From Heliocybe sulcata (Eukaryota; Basidiomycota; Agaricomycetes; Gloeophyllales; Gloeophyllaceae): 64,000 nt of DNA. This document shows, piece after piece, positions 20,958 through 31,527 of the stretch (within the stretch, counting starts at the first letter, position 1; each line of letters starts with the position of its first letter). The notes below the pieces were generated by a model, which worked only from the letters and a program-made list of their open reading frames with translations, was not told where the DNA came from and did not search any database. The stretch lies in assembly GCA_004369045.1 (NCBI GenBank), contig ML213506.1, positions 803,799 to 867,798 of the forward strand. Reading direction: 5' to 3'. The position numbers were made by a program, and so were the translations under genes.

Positions 20958-22843
20958 CTATCCTCCTCCCAAGTCCAACGCCACAGGGCTCAGCGACGTG
21001 ACCACCTCCACACGCCCCTGCCCCGTCTTCCTCGCCCACTTCACGTTCGGCCGCGCGCCCCACCCCACCCACCCGTCCATCCGCGACGTCGCATTGTAGT
21101 CTACCTGAAACGTCCGTGACCGGCCCTGCCCCAGCGGGTCTGCGGCGCGCATCATACTCGCCGCGTCCGTGCCGAGCACCAGCACGTCGTCGAACTTTGT
21201 CTGCACCGAGAACGTGCCCTCGAACTTGTCGTCGAGCGTCACGCTCGAGGCCCCGAGGTTGTTTTGGCATCGGAGGTGCATGTGGGTGGGCGCGGTGTCG
21301 GGGTCGTGCACGACGCTCAGGTTGAGGTCGCCGCTGAAGGTCGTGACTTCGGACAGGAACTGGGGAGCTAGGTTTGAGGTGGTTGTTGGCGGCGCGGTTA
21401 TTGAGAGAGTGACGTTGGCACTTAGTCCACTGCGGAGATCGTCGGTCACACTTGATATGTATTCTAAGGCTTAGGGAACGCCTTACCTATTGCCAGTGCT
21501 GACGTCCAGGATAGTGGGTCTGCCACACTTCCGAGGATTCGTCAGGGTGATGTTCGCAGTAATGGGTCTGGAAACGAGCATTGAGCATCCAGCTTAAGTG
21601 AACGAAACGTCAACTTACGCAGCCATCGTGTCAAGGATTAGGGAGTCGGAAGCATTGAACGTGCCTGTGATAGGAGCTAGCGAGCTCTTCACCACAAGGG
21701 CCTCTGCTTGCAGAGACTGCAGCGCGATGTTAATTCAAGCCACAAGGCATATCGAGGGTTGCGGACTTACACCGACAGTGATGGCAGACATAGGGCCTTC
21801 AATTGTCGTCTTTGTGAAGTGAACCGCCGGATACAATGATCCGAGCCTCTGGGTAAACGAGGGGAGGAATGTAACGAGTTGCTCTATGTTGATTGAGCCA
21901 TTCGAATTAGAAGGGAGGAGGACAGTCATGTCGAAGTATAATGAATCAGATACGGCCAGATTTCGAGGGACCTGCAGCCACCGCTGTGAGAATCCGTCTG
22001 AAGGAAGGAGAAAAGGCGTAGGCGTACTGTGATAGATACCCCATCGCTCCCTAGACCCCTAATATGGCATACATTCGTCGCCTTCAAAAGAGGCGCGCTA
22101 GAGTAGTTGAGGTTGACATAGACGAGTGTCTCGTCTTCTGAATGGTCGGGGTTGAGGTCGACTAGTAGGTTCCCCTGCACAAGCCGTGGCGCCTCCATAT
22201 CATGTGTTACGTTGGATTTGAACACTATTGAGCTCGTGACTGGGAACTTATATTCCAGACTGGATGCGGCTTAATGATCTCGTCAGGGACAAAGATGCTA
22301 GCAGGGAGACTCACACAGCTTGTCCATCGTCCCCTCCACTCTGCCATGTATTACAGTCGACCACTTGCCCATCCGATATTGGTAGAGCAAGCAAAGCACT
22401 CGCACTCTCGTCTCCCCATGGTGGGCCGAAGGCCTTCTTTTCTCGCTGTTGTCGTAACCGCTGGAGGTGATTCAGTCACTGGTTCCCGGAATACGGCTCT
22501 GTCCGAAACGCACCAGAACAAGTAACGGAACGGCAACCGCGATGGTGATGAGGATGTAGATGATTAGGGCATATAGTGTCGCTCTCCAAAACCTCGCATC
22601 CGAGTTAAACCCAAAAGCACAATACCAGCACTTCCGCCTCTTCTTCCCCTGCTTCACCGGCACTATCTCGTGCTCCTGCTGCACATGTGATGTTCCGTAG
22701 TCTTGTAATGCTTGCGATGTCTCATAATCGGGTAGGCGGTCTCTGCCGGGAACAGCATCTTCTGGGTTTCTTGAAGTCGGACCAGCGACAGAGGAAGGTC
22801 TAAGCTTGCGTTGGTGCTGGTCTTCTTCGTCGAGAAGGATCAT
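20958..22843 (-). CDS. Single-pass membrane protein with large extracytoplasmic domain (521 aa)
   Basis: Seven exons: 22843-22514, 22445-22315, 22259-22028, 21971-21771, 21716-21619, 21567-21487 and 21450-20958. The N-terminal ~85 residues are hydrophilic and end in a basic KQGKKRRKC stop-transfer-like stretch. One hydrophobic helix follows (about residues 90-110, LYALIIYILITIAVAVPLLV). The rest is a beta-rich, Asn/Thr-rich domain with several potential N-glycosylation sites (NVT, NYS, NGS, NIT, NVT, NLS, NAT). This topology suggests a type II membrane protein with its bulk outside the cytosol. The layout resembles uncharacterised basidiomycete proteins of the DUF7330 kind, an assignment I cannot confirm. 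It is convergent with the Ser-rich gene. Confidence 0.8.
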
Positions 22844-23645
22844 GGTAGAGTCGAGCTCATCGACCAGCCAGCAGCGAAAGGAAAGTCGGGAGCAGGAGTA
22901 ACAATACTAAGGAGCGAGCAATGGATTCAGATGGAAGCCTGGCAACACCGCAGAAGTCGACGCTGACCACAGGGACCAAAGAAGGTACCCGGGGTCCTTC
23001 TCTACAGCCATCAGGAGTAGCGACCCCAGAAACCTGTTCGGGTGTTGCTGCGGACGTCGCCCCGGTCATCTCCTTCTTGTCAATGAAGCTACCTTACGCG
23101 CACCTTACGCGCACACAGATGGGCTATCTTGCGCAAGGATCAAGAATTAATTCTGCAACCCAACCAACATAGTTCGCAACTTCAACAGTACTACCATCCG
23201 GGTCCCTTCTCCTTCGTTCCCCCCCCGCTCCAGTCCTGACGCACGGTTCCAAGGCTTGAGCGGAAGTGGAGATGATCTAAAATCGTCAGGCCTCTCCTTG
23301 AACTCAGGAACACGATGTCGTGCTTTGTGGCGAAGCACAGGTCTGCACTGCTTCAGTTGCTTCTCCCGCGTGGGGCTTGAAGCTTGATCTTTGCGTGTTC
23401 ATGACTGATCTTGCAAAGAACCCGCAGCAGGCACAGTGTGGCCAATACGATCATTCCTTCGAAGTGCGGAGCAGTACTGGATGTTGTGGCGCGGTCACCT
23501 TTGGGGTAAGATACGAATGCAAACAAGGTACCATTTCTTCAGGTGAGTGTGATAGAATTATACATGTCGTGATTCATAACGACCTCGGTTCAGATCATCC
23601 TGGCGCCTAACCTTATCATCGAACGTGGAACCATCACTCCGCCGG
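22844..23645. other. Spacer upstream of the membrane-protein gene
   Basis: No gene is supported. It holds the promoter of the membrane-protein gene on the left and the 3' flank of the GFA gene on the right. Short open frames on both strands overlap and have no recognisable motif. A direct repeat CACCTTACGCG/CACCTTACGCG-like unit (ACCTTACGCGCACCTTACGCGC) lies near 23091-23112. Confidence 0.4.
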
Positions 23646-24698
23646 TCAAGAGTCAGGCCATGGCGTCGTGATAAAATGGGTCTCCATCTGCTTGAGAAGC
23701 GGTTTGTTTGTCGCATATTGCACGTAGCTGACCCTCCTCTCCCAGTCCAGCCAGTCTTCCGCCCGGACCCCCTTCGCCTTCAACAGCCCGACACTAATAT
23801 CGACCACGCCGTCCCTCCAATCAGCACACCAAAACACAGTGGCCCCGCAAGTCTCACAAAAGCATCGAAACGATCCCTCCGCCGTCGGGCTATAAAGCTT
23901 CTTCAGCGTCCCCGCCTCAAAATGCAGGGGTCCCCCGTCTGCCATGAAGATATTGCACTCGGGTACGAACGCCCACGCCTGGATATCCATCCCAGTCGCC
24001 TTGACGCAGCTTGTGCACGTACAAAGTGCTGCCATGTACTTCTTCCCTCCTGCGCGGAGCCACCATGTCTCGCCCTTCTGATTATCGAAATTCTTTGGCG
24101 TCATCGACTCAGGAAATGGCGCCTTGCGTGGCTGGCGAGAGGCGTCGTCCGGGCGCGTGATGTAGAAGGAGACACCCCCGCAGTGACACCCTGCCCATAG
24201 CTTTTCTTCTTCAGGTCCATCATTCTGGCTCGTTTGTCCAGGCCAGCTCGGGGGAAGCAGCTCGCTCTTGTTCTCCTCGCCCTTCCACAAAGGTATCTCC
24301 TTCCCGCCCCACTTTGATAACCAAGTCGTGAACCCTCCGTCACCGGTATCCTCTACGAACTCGTGCCCTACAATCTCTACAGCGGGCTGCAGCTCCTTCA
24401 CATCCAATAGTCCTGGGTTGACCGCCCACCCCGCCGCGGTCTGTCCAAAGATGTGCGACCCGCATTCTGGGCAGAACCACTTCGTGGATACGGTCGAGAG
24501 ACGGTATGTTTTGAGGAGGTCTGTGCTAGACGGCGTACCGATAATCGGGAGGCGATATACGTAAAGACCTCCTGACCAGTGGCGACAGCTGTTGCAATGG
24601 CAGGGTGCTTTGGCGATAGCAGGCGAGCTGCAATTGACGGTCACGGACGTTTTGTATCTGCCACAATAGCAGGACACTTGAACTGGAGGTTGAGACAT
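23646..24698 (-). CDS. Protein with two CENP-V/GFA zinc-binding domains (350 aa)
   Basis: A single exon. The first GFA-type domain (residues ~7-120) has cysteine pairs SCYCGRYK, CHCNSC and CPECGSHIFG. The second (~165-330) has GCHCGGVSF, CTCTSC and CFCETCGATVFW. These are the zinc ligands of the Mss4-like glutathione-dependent-formaldehyde-activating family. GFA proteins bind zinc and are linked to S-(hydroxymethyl)glutathione formation in bacteria; fungal members are mostly uncharacterised. A spacer rich in Trp, Pro and charged residues separates the domains. It is divergent from the lyase gene, sharing about 290 bp of upstream sequence. Confidence 0.9.
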   Translation of the reverse strand: MSQPPVQVSCYCGRYKTSVTVNCSSPAIAKAPCHCNSCRHWSGGLYVYRLPIIGTPSSTDLLKTYRLSTVSTKWFCPECGSHIFGQTAAGWAVNPGLLDVKELQPAVEIVGHEFVEDTGDGGFTTWLSKWGGKEIPLWKGEENKSELLPPSWPGQTSQNDGPEEEKLWAGCHCGGVSFYITRPDDASRQPRKAPFPESMTPKNFDNQKGETWWLRAGGKKYMAALCTCTSCVKATGMDIQAWAFVPECNIFMADGGPLHFEAGTLKKLYSPTAEGSFRCFCETCGATVFWCADWRDGVVDISVGLLKAKGVRAEDWLDWERRVSYVQYATNKPLLKQMETHFITTPWPDS

Positions 24699-24990
24699 AC
24701 TGATACCGTCCGATGAGTAGACAGCGCTCGTTCGCGAATGTTAGCTGGATCAGTGTTAACGACGACTCGGGAGGCGTCGCATTATCGGATTTATGTCGGT
24801 CTCTGACGACATGCAGAGAGCACGGGTTGCTCCACTGTGCATGTAGACGCCGGGTCCCCTTCGCCTATCTCAATGGCAATCGATAAGCGCGGTCTCTCTA
24901 ACACAGTACATATCTTTGACTCGCAGAAGGTAAAGCTGGGATTCAGATAGTTTGACACGCATCGGATTGATCTCATATACAGGCGACAGT
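24699..24990. promoter_or_regulatory. Shared upstream region of divergent GFA and lyase genes
   Basis: Only 292 bp separate the two start codons, so the stretch must hold both promoters. No clear TATA box is seen on either side. Confidence 0.4.
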
Positions 24991-26398
24991 ATGGCCACAG
25001 TAACAGACTCCGTGATCTTCCGAAACATCTTTTCCACTTCAGAGTGTTCTGCGGTCTGGTCCGACGAGGGACGCACAAAGCGTTATCTCGAAATCGAAGG
25101 GTCCCTGTGCAGGGGCAGCTTGGCATCATTCCACGAAAGGCGGCAGAGGAGATCGGGAAAGCGTGTAACATCACTCTCATCGACTGGGATGAGCTGCGCA
25201 AGCAGACAGAGCTCATCGGGTACCCTGTCCTCGGGGTCGTCAAACAGATAGTCAAAAAGGTGAACGAGGTAGAGCCAGGACTGGGCGAATGGGCTCACTG
25301 GGGTGCCACAACGCAAGTATGCCGCGTTCACGGGTATAGGCGAATACTTTCCAGACTGACAGATAGTTGTGCCAGGACATCACCGACACGGCAACGGTCA
25401 TGCAGCTGCGTGACACCCTCAAGCTCATTGAGAAGTCTCTGAACCGGATAATCGCCGGTCTAAGAGAACTCTGCGAAAAATACAAGGATACGCCGATGGC
25501 AGGTCGAAGCAATCTGCAGCAGGCGGTCCCTATAACATTCGGATTTAAAATGGCTCGTCTTCTCGCTACCTTCATGAGGCATGAAACACGTCTTCAAGAA
25601 ATCCTGGACCGTCTGCTCGTCCTCGAATTCTCGGGAGCAGCTGGCACGCTGGCGTCCCTCGCATACACAGGCAAGGCCATGGAATGTCAAGCAGAACTCG
25701 CTAAGGAGCTTGGTCTCAAAGTTCCTGAAATCGCGTGGCACACTGAACGTGATCGCATTGCGGAGGTCGGCGGTCTCTTCGCGATGTTGAGCGCTACCTG
25801 CGCCAAGTTCGCACTGGACGTGAAGCTGATGATGCAGACGGAAGTCGCAGAGGTGTCTGAGCCCTTTGTAATGCATCGCGGCAGCTCGAGTACGATGCCA
25901 CAGAAAAGAAATCCCATCGGCAGCGTGTACATCACCGCCATGGCTGCGACGGTCAGGCAGCTCTCGACGTCGCTCTACGAGGCCATGGTGGAGGACCATG
26001 AGAGAGCGACTGGGCCTTGGGAGATTGAGTGGATAGTGTTGCCGCAGATTTGTACCCTCACCCACGCTACATTGGAGCAAACAGGAAACCTTGTACAAGG
26101 ACTAGAGGTCCATCCAGAGGCCATGTTGCGCAATTTAGCGATGACGCAGGGCGCTATTGTTTCCGAGAACGTGATGATGGGCCTTGGTCCGAAGGTTGGC
26201 AGGCAGTATGCACACGACCTGGTTTATGATCTGTGTAGGAAGGCTGCGATAGAGGACCGCCCGTTGCTTGACTTGCTCTTGGAAGAAGGACGGGTGAATT
26301 CGATCTGCTCCAGGGAGGAGCTGGAGCAGCTATGCGACCCGAGCAATTACTTGGGACTGTCCGTGCAGATGGTCGACAGAGTTTTAGGGGACTCGTAG
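24991..26398 (+). CDS. Class-II fumarase/aspartase-superfamily lyase (PcaB/adenylosuccinate-lyase-like), 5' frame break
   Basis: The coding region runs from ATG 24991 to TAG 26398 with a clear intron 25317-25375 (GTATGC...CCAG). The superfamily signature SSSTMPQKRNP is present (~25885-25920), as are GATTQDITDT, MQTEVAEVSEP and the helical core. These enzymes eliminate fumarate-like products; the pattern is nearest to 3-carboxy-cis,cis-muconate cycloisomerase/ADSL-like proteins, exact substrate unknown. The N-terminal part (MATVTDS...RTKRYLEIE) and GQLGIIPRKAAEEI are both family-like but lie in different frames, meeting near 25105-25115. The family usually has a few more residues there, suggesting a short deletion. 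Alternatively a 59-nt intron from GTCTGG (about 25056) to GCAG restores frame but removes the conserved helix. It may be a recent pseudogene. Confidence 0.8.
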
Positions 26399-26712
26399 AT
26401 CGTTGGTGAGTGAAATATATAACCTCTATTCCTGATAGTCTGCCTTTCTGCTGTGGCGTAGTTGTCCCGCAAGTGATGTCTTGTCGTGTATCGAAAGCGG
26501 CAGATCGTGTATAATTAGGCGAGTTGTAAATATACAAGAATAAGATACGAGATCAGGTAACCGAAGGAGGGTGCGTGCAAATACCACAGTACAAGTGAGT
26601 GACAACAGTAGCCCGACAAAATTAGCCCATGCAGAATAACAATAAGTCGATAAGAAATACAGATAGAGCCTCGCCAAAGGTACCATAACGGGGGACTATG
26701 CAGCAGAGTAGC

Positions 26713-29192
26713 TCAGTTTTCCCACTCGAACCAGCTGGATTCCTCGACGTTCCATGCCTCCATAGGCAAGGCCACAGGCTCTCCAGGTCCATCAAGGTTA
26801 GGCCGCACCTTGGGTACATACAAAGTCTTGTTGGCATTATGGTAGCGAGCCTGCGCTTCCAGCCTAGTCTTAACTGAACGATGGATTTTGACTTTGCCTC
26901 GTTCCATGATGGGCTTGTGAATCTTTCTGCCCACGCCACGGTTCCAGCTATAAGGTGGCAACGTGAGCTATGGTCGACCATCTTACTATGACGGAGGTGC
27001 CACTTACACCAACTGATAAGTGTCCTGATCAGCTTGGTCGCCGTACTTCTTCGTGCGGAACGGGAAGAAGTCAATGAGACGCCAGAGCCACCGAAGCTCC
27101 ATCTGGTCATACACCGGGGAGATGGCGTCTCGACGCTCTTCCTCAGCCTCGCCTAGTGACTCTCCAACCTTAGGAAGCTCCTCTACAGACTCCAAGCGCC
27201 GGTGTACGAAAAATGAATAAGGGATTGCGATCAGACTAAAGATGAACTTGAAGAATGCTCTCGTGAAAGTCTGCGTTGGCGGATTCTTCATAATCTCGTA
27301 ATCGCGGCCCTCGAGAGATTGCACAGGCGGAAGAGGCTTATCCTTGACCTTGGTGGGCGTCCCAGCGGCGTTGCAGTCTAAGTCCAGGCCAGCGACGTCG
27401 CGTAACTTTTTGGCGTCAAATATCATGCCGGTGTTTGCGAGGAAGCACTCCCGGATCATCCAACGGAGAGGAATACGGGCTAGACTGTGACGCTCAGAGT
27501 TTCGGACTGATCCGCCGCCAACATCTGCGGATAAAGGCCGCATCAATAGTGGTCCAGCAGGTAGGACGGAAAGATGCTTACCACAGTGTGCACCAGCAAA
27601 CCAAACCTCTTTAGCATCAGTGATCGCAGCCTGCGTCGCGGGATCGCTGCTCTCAGAAGATTGACGATAAAACGTCGGGATAAATTTGCCGCGCCGCTCA
27701 TCCAGGGCCAGAGCGTGACGGAAGACACGGATACCATCATTAGTACCAACGAAGGGAAGGTCCTTGGTGACTAATCCGGTCGACGCCACGGTGTCCCTGG
27801 CGAGCAATCGATTGGTTGACATGCGGGACTGACAGCGAAAGTGAACATACCAAACCCCGACAAAGTCAATCTTTACGTCGATCGAGAACGTATCCTTGAA
27901 GAGGCCGGCCATGGTCTCTGCACCGTTGTCGTCGCTTTTGTACACATTATACGCGAACGGCAGGTGCTCGGAGTTGCCTTTGGACAGGAGCCCGACCTGC
28001 GAACCATTTCAGTTATCTCCACGGAGACGCTACGGATTGAATGATCCCACCCTACGGAGCATTCCTGCCAAAGCTCTAGCGGTATAGGCTCCTCGAGAGA
28101 ATCCAAAGATGCATATCTTGTCACCGGCGGTGTCTATAGCATCCATTAGCCTGGACAGCACCGGAGTCCTTGTATGAATGCGCACAATTGTCCATCAAGA
28201 ATTCATAACCGTCTGTTGCATTTGATTAGTAATCCGTACACTAGGGATAGACAAACACACGTGCCTTTCATGTGCTTGTCGAGAGTGAAGGCGAACATCG
28301 TATCCAGTACCTTGAATGTCTCCGCCACCATGGTGGTAACAATCCGAGGATCAGCAGTTGTCCCAATGCCCGTCTAGAGACTGATCAGTTAAGCTATGTA
28401 CAACAGGCCAAGGATAGTTACCTGATAATAGACAAGCTGCTTGGTGGTATCATCCTTTCTGAGGAAAGACGCCAAACGGACGACATTCGAAGGCTGCGAA
28501 GGAACGGTCAGCACAGCGCCTAAGGAGGATATACCTAGAAGTACCGTAGAATCGAAGGTATCCGATGTTCCATCGAACAGCAAGACGATAGTACGACCCG
28601 TATCAGCGGGAACAATACGATCTTGCTTGTCCAGCTTGGTGCGACCAGGCTTCTCGGTTTTGATAGTGTTGTAAGCATGGACCCACTTGCGATTTTCCTC
28701 AGGCTCCCAAAGGCACTCGCTGCATGCCGGATCGTCGGTATGACCCTTCGGAGAGTATTCGGAGTCCGAGCCGTATGTGGAATCGTGCTTGTGAGGCGGC
28801 GAGCGCGGTGTTTCTTCGACCGGAGCGGGCGTATTGCGAAGATCTTTGGCAGGCAGTGGCTGGGCTGCGACGGGAGGCGATCCGGGTACAAGTGCGGGGG
28901 ACGCTGGCTCCGTATCGACCCAACCCACGACATCTGGGTCTAAGCCACCCTCAGTGTAGTGATCCAATCCCTGGACGTGCGCATGAGGTTGATAAGGCTC
29001 GTCGGGGGTGCCATGTGTACCATCGGAATGAGGCCGTTCTCGAGACACTCGAGAAGAGATGGCATCCCGCTCCCGGAATGAGGAGTGACCCCGCTCTCCG
29101 GAGCTAGAGGACTGGATACGTGTGATGGTCGTTTTAGCAGGGGTGTAGTGACCGTGGTCGTTTGAATCAGGCAGCCTCAAATAGCCGTTCAT
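26713..29192 (-). CDS. DUF2235 / Tle1-like phospholipase-domain protein (685 aa)
   Basis: Nine exons: 29192-28545, 28493-28422, 28373-28259, 28212-28186, 28133-28051, 27996-27851, 27796-27582, 27524-27008 and 26947-26713. An N-terminal ~190-residue disordered region (Ser/Pro/His-rich) precedes the catalytic domain. The domain shows TIVLLFDGTSDTF, NVVRLASFL, YYQTGIGTT, the nucleophile motif GFSRGAYTARALAGML (GxSxG), DFVGVWDTVAST, RHALALDERR and WFAGAHCDVGGG. These are hallmarks of the alpha/beta-hydrolase family shared with bacterial type VI lipase effectors (Tle1). In fungi the substrate is not established; phospholipid or other ester hydrolysis is expected. The C-terminus is basic. The fourth donor (GTGTTT at 28258) is weak and less certain than the rest. 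Confidence 0.9.
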
Positions 29193-29558
29193 TATCTGTT
29201 ATTACTGAGGTAGGCAAGTATGCAGTGGAAGACGAGGATGGATTGATGTTTTCATCCATCTCTAACATGGACGAGTTATTATACCTTCGAGCAGACGTTC
29301 TGGACCCAGGGTCGGTATTGGTGGCGAAGAGGGTACCGCCCTCGACTGTATTTCCTTCTGACAGAGTGTCGGGAGCGTGCCTCGCCGACACTGCTAACTG
29401 CTCGAATATCGTTCGAACTGTCAGAAGTGTCAATGAGAACTCCCACTGTCCGCTCCGAGGATGCTGAGGATAGATCGCGTGCCTTGTAGACATCTCGTAA
29501 CGGTGGACAGCATCAGCACTAACTTCCTAGGGTAAGGTTATAAATAAACATGGCAACT

Positions 29559-29969
29559 TCAGCATCTCGAGTCCGGCGCATAGTCCAGTCGGTTGTACAA
29601 AGCACCGTCCTTCCATGCAGGCACGATGGCACGTTCCTGGTGATTCCAAGTAGCCAGGGCGGGAGGGTATAGTCCGCGCCGACTCGCATCAGCATACGAC
29701 GTATCTTCTCGAGCCATGTCGAGCAAGCCTGCATTGAGAGAGTCAGAGTCGGAAGACAAAAAGTTGCGAACAATACATGTTCCTGAGGAATCTAGGGGAG
29801 CGGGTCGAAACTGCCAGCTCTCAAGTCGATAATTGAATATTCCGAGGCATACAGCCAAGTACTTAGGCTCAGAGTGAAGGCCGATAAATAGTGCAGATTG
29901 CGCATTGTTGCTTGCCAATGTTATACTTCTCGACAGAGTATCCGCAGGGGCCAGAACAGTAAGAGGCAT
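29559..29969 (-). CDS. Small unknown protein (about 120 aa), two exons
   Basis: Exons 29969-29777 and 29728-29559 are joined by a convincing intron (GTATTG, CTGAC branch-like element, TGCAG) that keeps frame and yields SGTC|LLDMAR. The ATG at 29969 (MPLTVLAP) is the simplest start, but the frame stays open further upstream, so extra 5' exons are possible. The product has no signal peptide, membrane segment or domain that I recognise. It lies between the DUF2235 gene (same strand, 367 nt away) and eL15 (divergent). Confidence 0.45.
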   Translation of the reverse strand: MPLTVLAPADTLSRSITLASNNAQSALFIGLHSEPKYLAVCLGIFNYRLESWQFRPAPLDSSGTCIVRNFLSSDSDSLNAGLLDMAREDTSYADASRRGLYPPALATWNHQERAIVPAWKDGALYNRLDYAPDSRC

Positions 29970-30299
29970 GTCATGGTCGCAAACTGGAACAGTGGAAGTA
30001 CTTGCTCAGTCTTGCTGGAAGCGCAGCCGGCAATAACCGGAGTGTTGCCGAGAAGCCGACCAGCCCATAGTACCATTCTAGTCGTCCTCAATACTGTTCG
30101 ACACATCCTCAAGACAAGACCGTTCCGACTGGTGAGTCCATGTTCAATGATGCAATGCTGCATGAGGTCTAGGGAGAGGCTGCTAGTGTGCTGGAATGAA
30201 AGAGTTGAGAAATCGGATGGATTGCAGGTTTTGGATTCGGATGACGGTCTTCGGTGTGTCCTGAACTTCATTGCTAATTCTGTCATACTAGGCTCGACG

Positions 30300-30771
30300 A
30301 TGGGTGCCTACAAGTATATCGGCGAGCTGTACAAGAAGAAGCAGTCGGATGTCCTCCGTTTCCTGCTCCGCGTCCGGTACGTGTCCAGTCTATTCAGACG
30401 ATATGCGAAATCTTATATCACATTCGATATGAAGCTGCTGGGAGTACCGCCAGCTGAAAGTCATCCACCGTGCTTCGCGCCCCTCTCGTCCCGACAAGGC
30501 TCGCCGCCTGGGCTACAAGGCTAAGCAGGGCTATGTCGTCTACCGTATCCGCGTGAGGAGGGGTAACCGCAAGAAGCACGTCCCTAAGGGTACATATGAC
30601 TTTCGGAATCAGTGTATTCTCCGATATTAACGAATCTTTCAGGTGCTACCTACGGCAAACCCGTTCGCCAGGGTGTTAACCACCTCAAGCCCCAGCGGGG
30701 CCTGAGGAGCGTCGCGGAGGAGCGCGTCGGCAGACGGTGCGGCAACTTGCGTGTCTTGAACTCGTACTGGA

Positions 30772-30808
<37 letters not shown>

Positions 30809-31132
30809 TCTTGTTGATCCCAATCACAAGGCCGTAAGTCATGAGAGGACCTGTAGTAGGCGCGATGTGCTGAATATTTGAGATAGGTTCGCCGCGACCC
30901 CAGGATCAACTGGATCTGCAACCCCGTTCACACGCGCCGTGAAGCTCGTGGTCTCACCAGCACCGGCAAAAAGGTCAGTCTCCTCTGCTACCATTCGAAT
31001 GTCGGGCATCCCATACTCATCTTTATAATCCTCTAGAACCGTGGTATGGGCAAAGGCCACCGCTACAACCACACTCCCAAGACGGCCACTTGGAAGAAGC
31101 ACAACACCCTCAGCCTCCGCCGCTACCGGTGA
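30300..31132 (+). CDS. rpl15: 60S ribosomal protein eL15 (201 aa)
   Basis: Five exons: 30300-30376, 30435-30589, 30643-30833, 30887-30973 and 31037-31132. The encoded protein starts [18 protein letters not shown] and carries the conserved [44 protein letters not shown] and [19 protein letters not shown] segments of eukaryotic L15. It is a core component of the large ribosomal subunit near the exit-tunnel side. Its length is close to the usual 204 residues. All splice junctions are canonical. It is convergent with the PP5 gene, about 395 nt apart. Confidence 0.98.
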
Positions 31133-31527
31133 AAGTTGCTTTTCCCTGCTGTCCTCTTTTGTCCTTTGCTATGTCACTGTCTACTACCTCGTTACCTACA
31201 CATGCCGTTCCATGTCGCTCATGGTTGTATGCTCCCACCCAAAATTCATTCGGAGATGACGTTGTGCTGCTCAAGTTCGATGTTCGGTCATAAGTTGTCA
31301 ATTACACCGTGCCAAGTCTCCATGGCTGTCAGAGTTCGAATGCTTGAACTGAAGCCAAGGGGATGAAGCATCATTCTTGTCGACTCTATGGATACATCAC
31401 TACAGCTACAGTGCGCGAATACGCTGCAGAGATACCCGTTGCTCCTCTGCAATGCTTTATCCGAGTTCGCCGACTGGTTGCGGTTTGCTAGAGCAGTAGT
31501 TGGCCGCCTCACCATAGTCTCGCAAAC

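Noticed and set aside
25100-25112. 12-nt GT...AG interval in the lyase as an intron
   Set aside because: It is far shorter than any fungal spliceosomal intron.
29921-30286. 121-codon minus-strand frame upstream of the small unknown gene
   Set aside because: It covers the expected eL15 promoter and leader, and no good splice site joins it to the 29969 frame.
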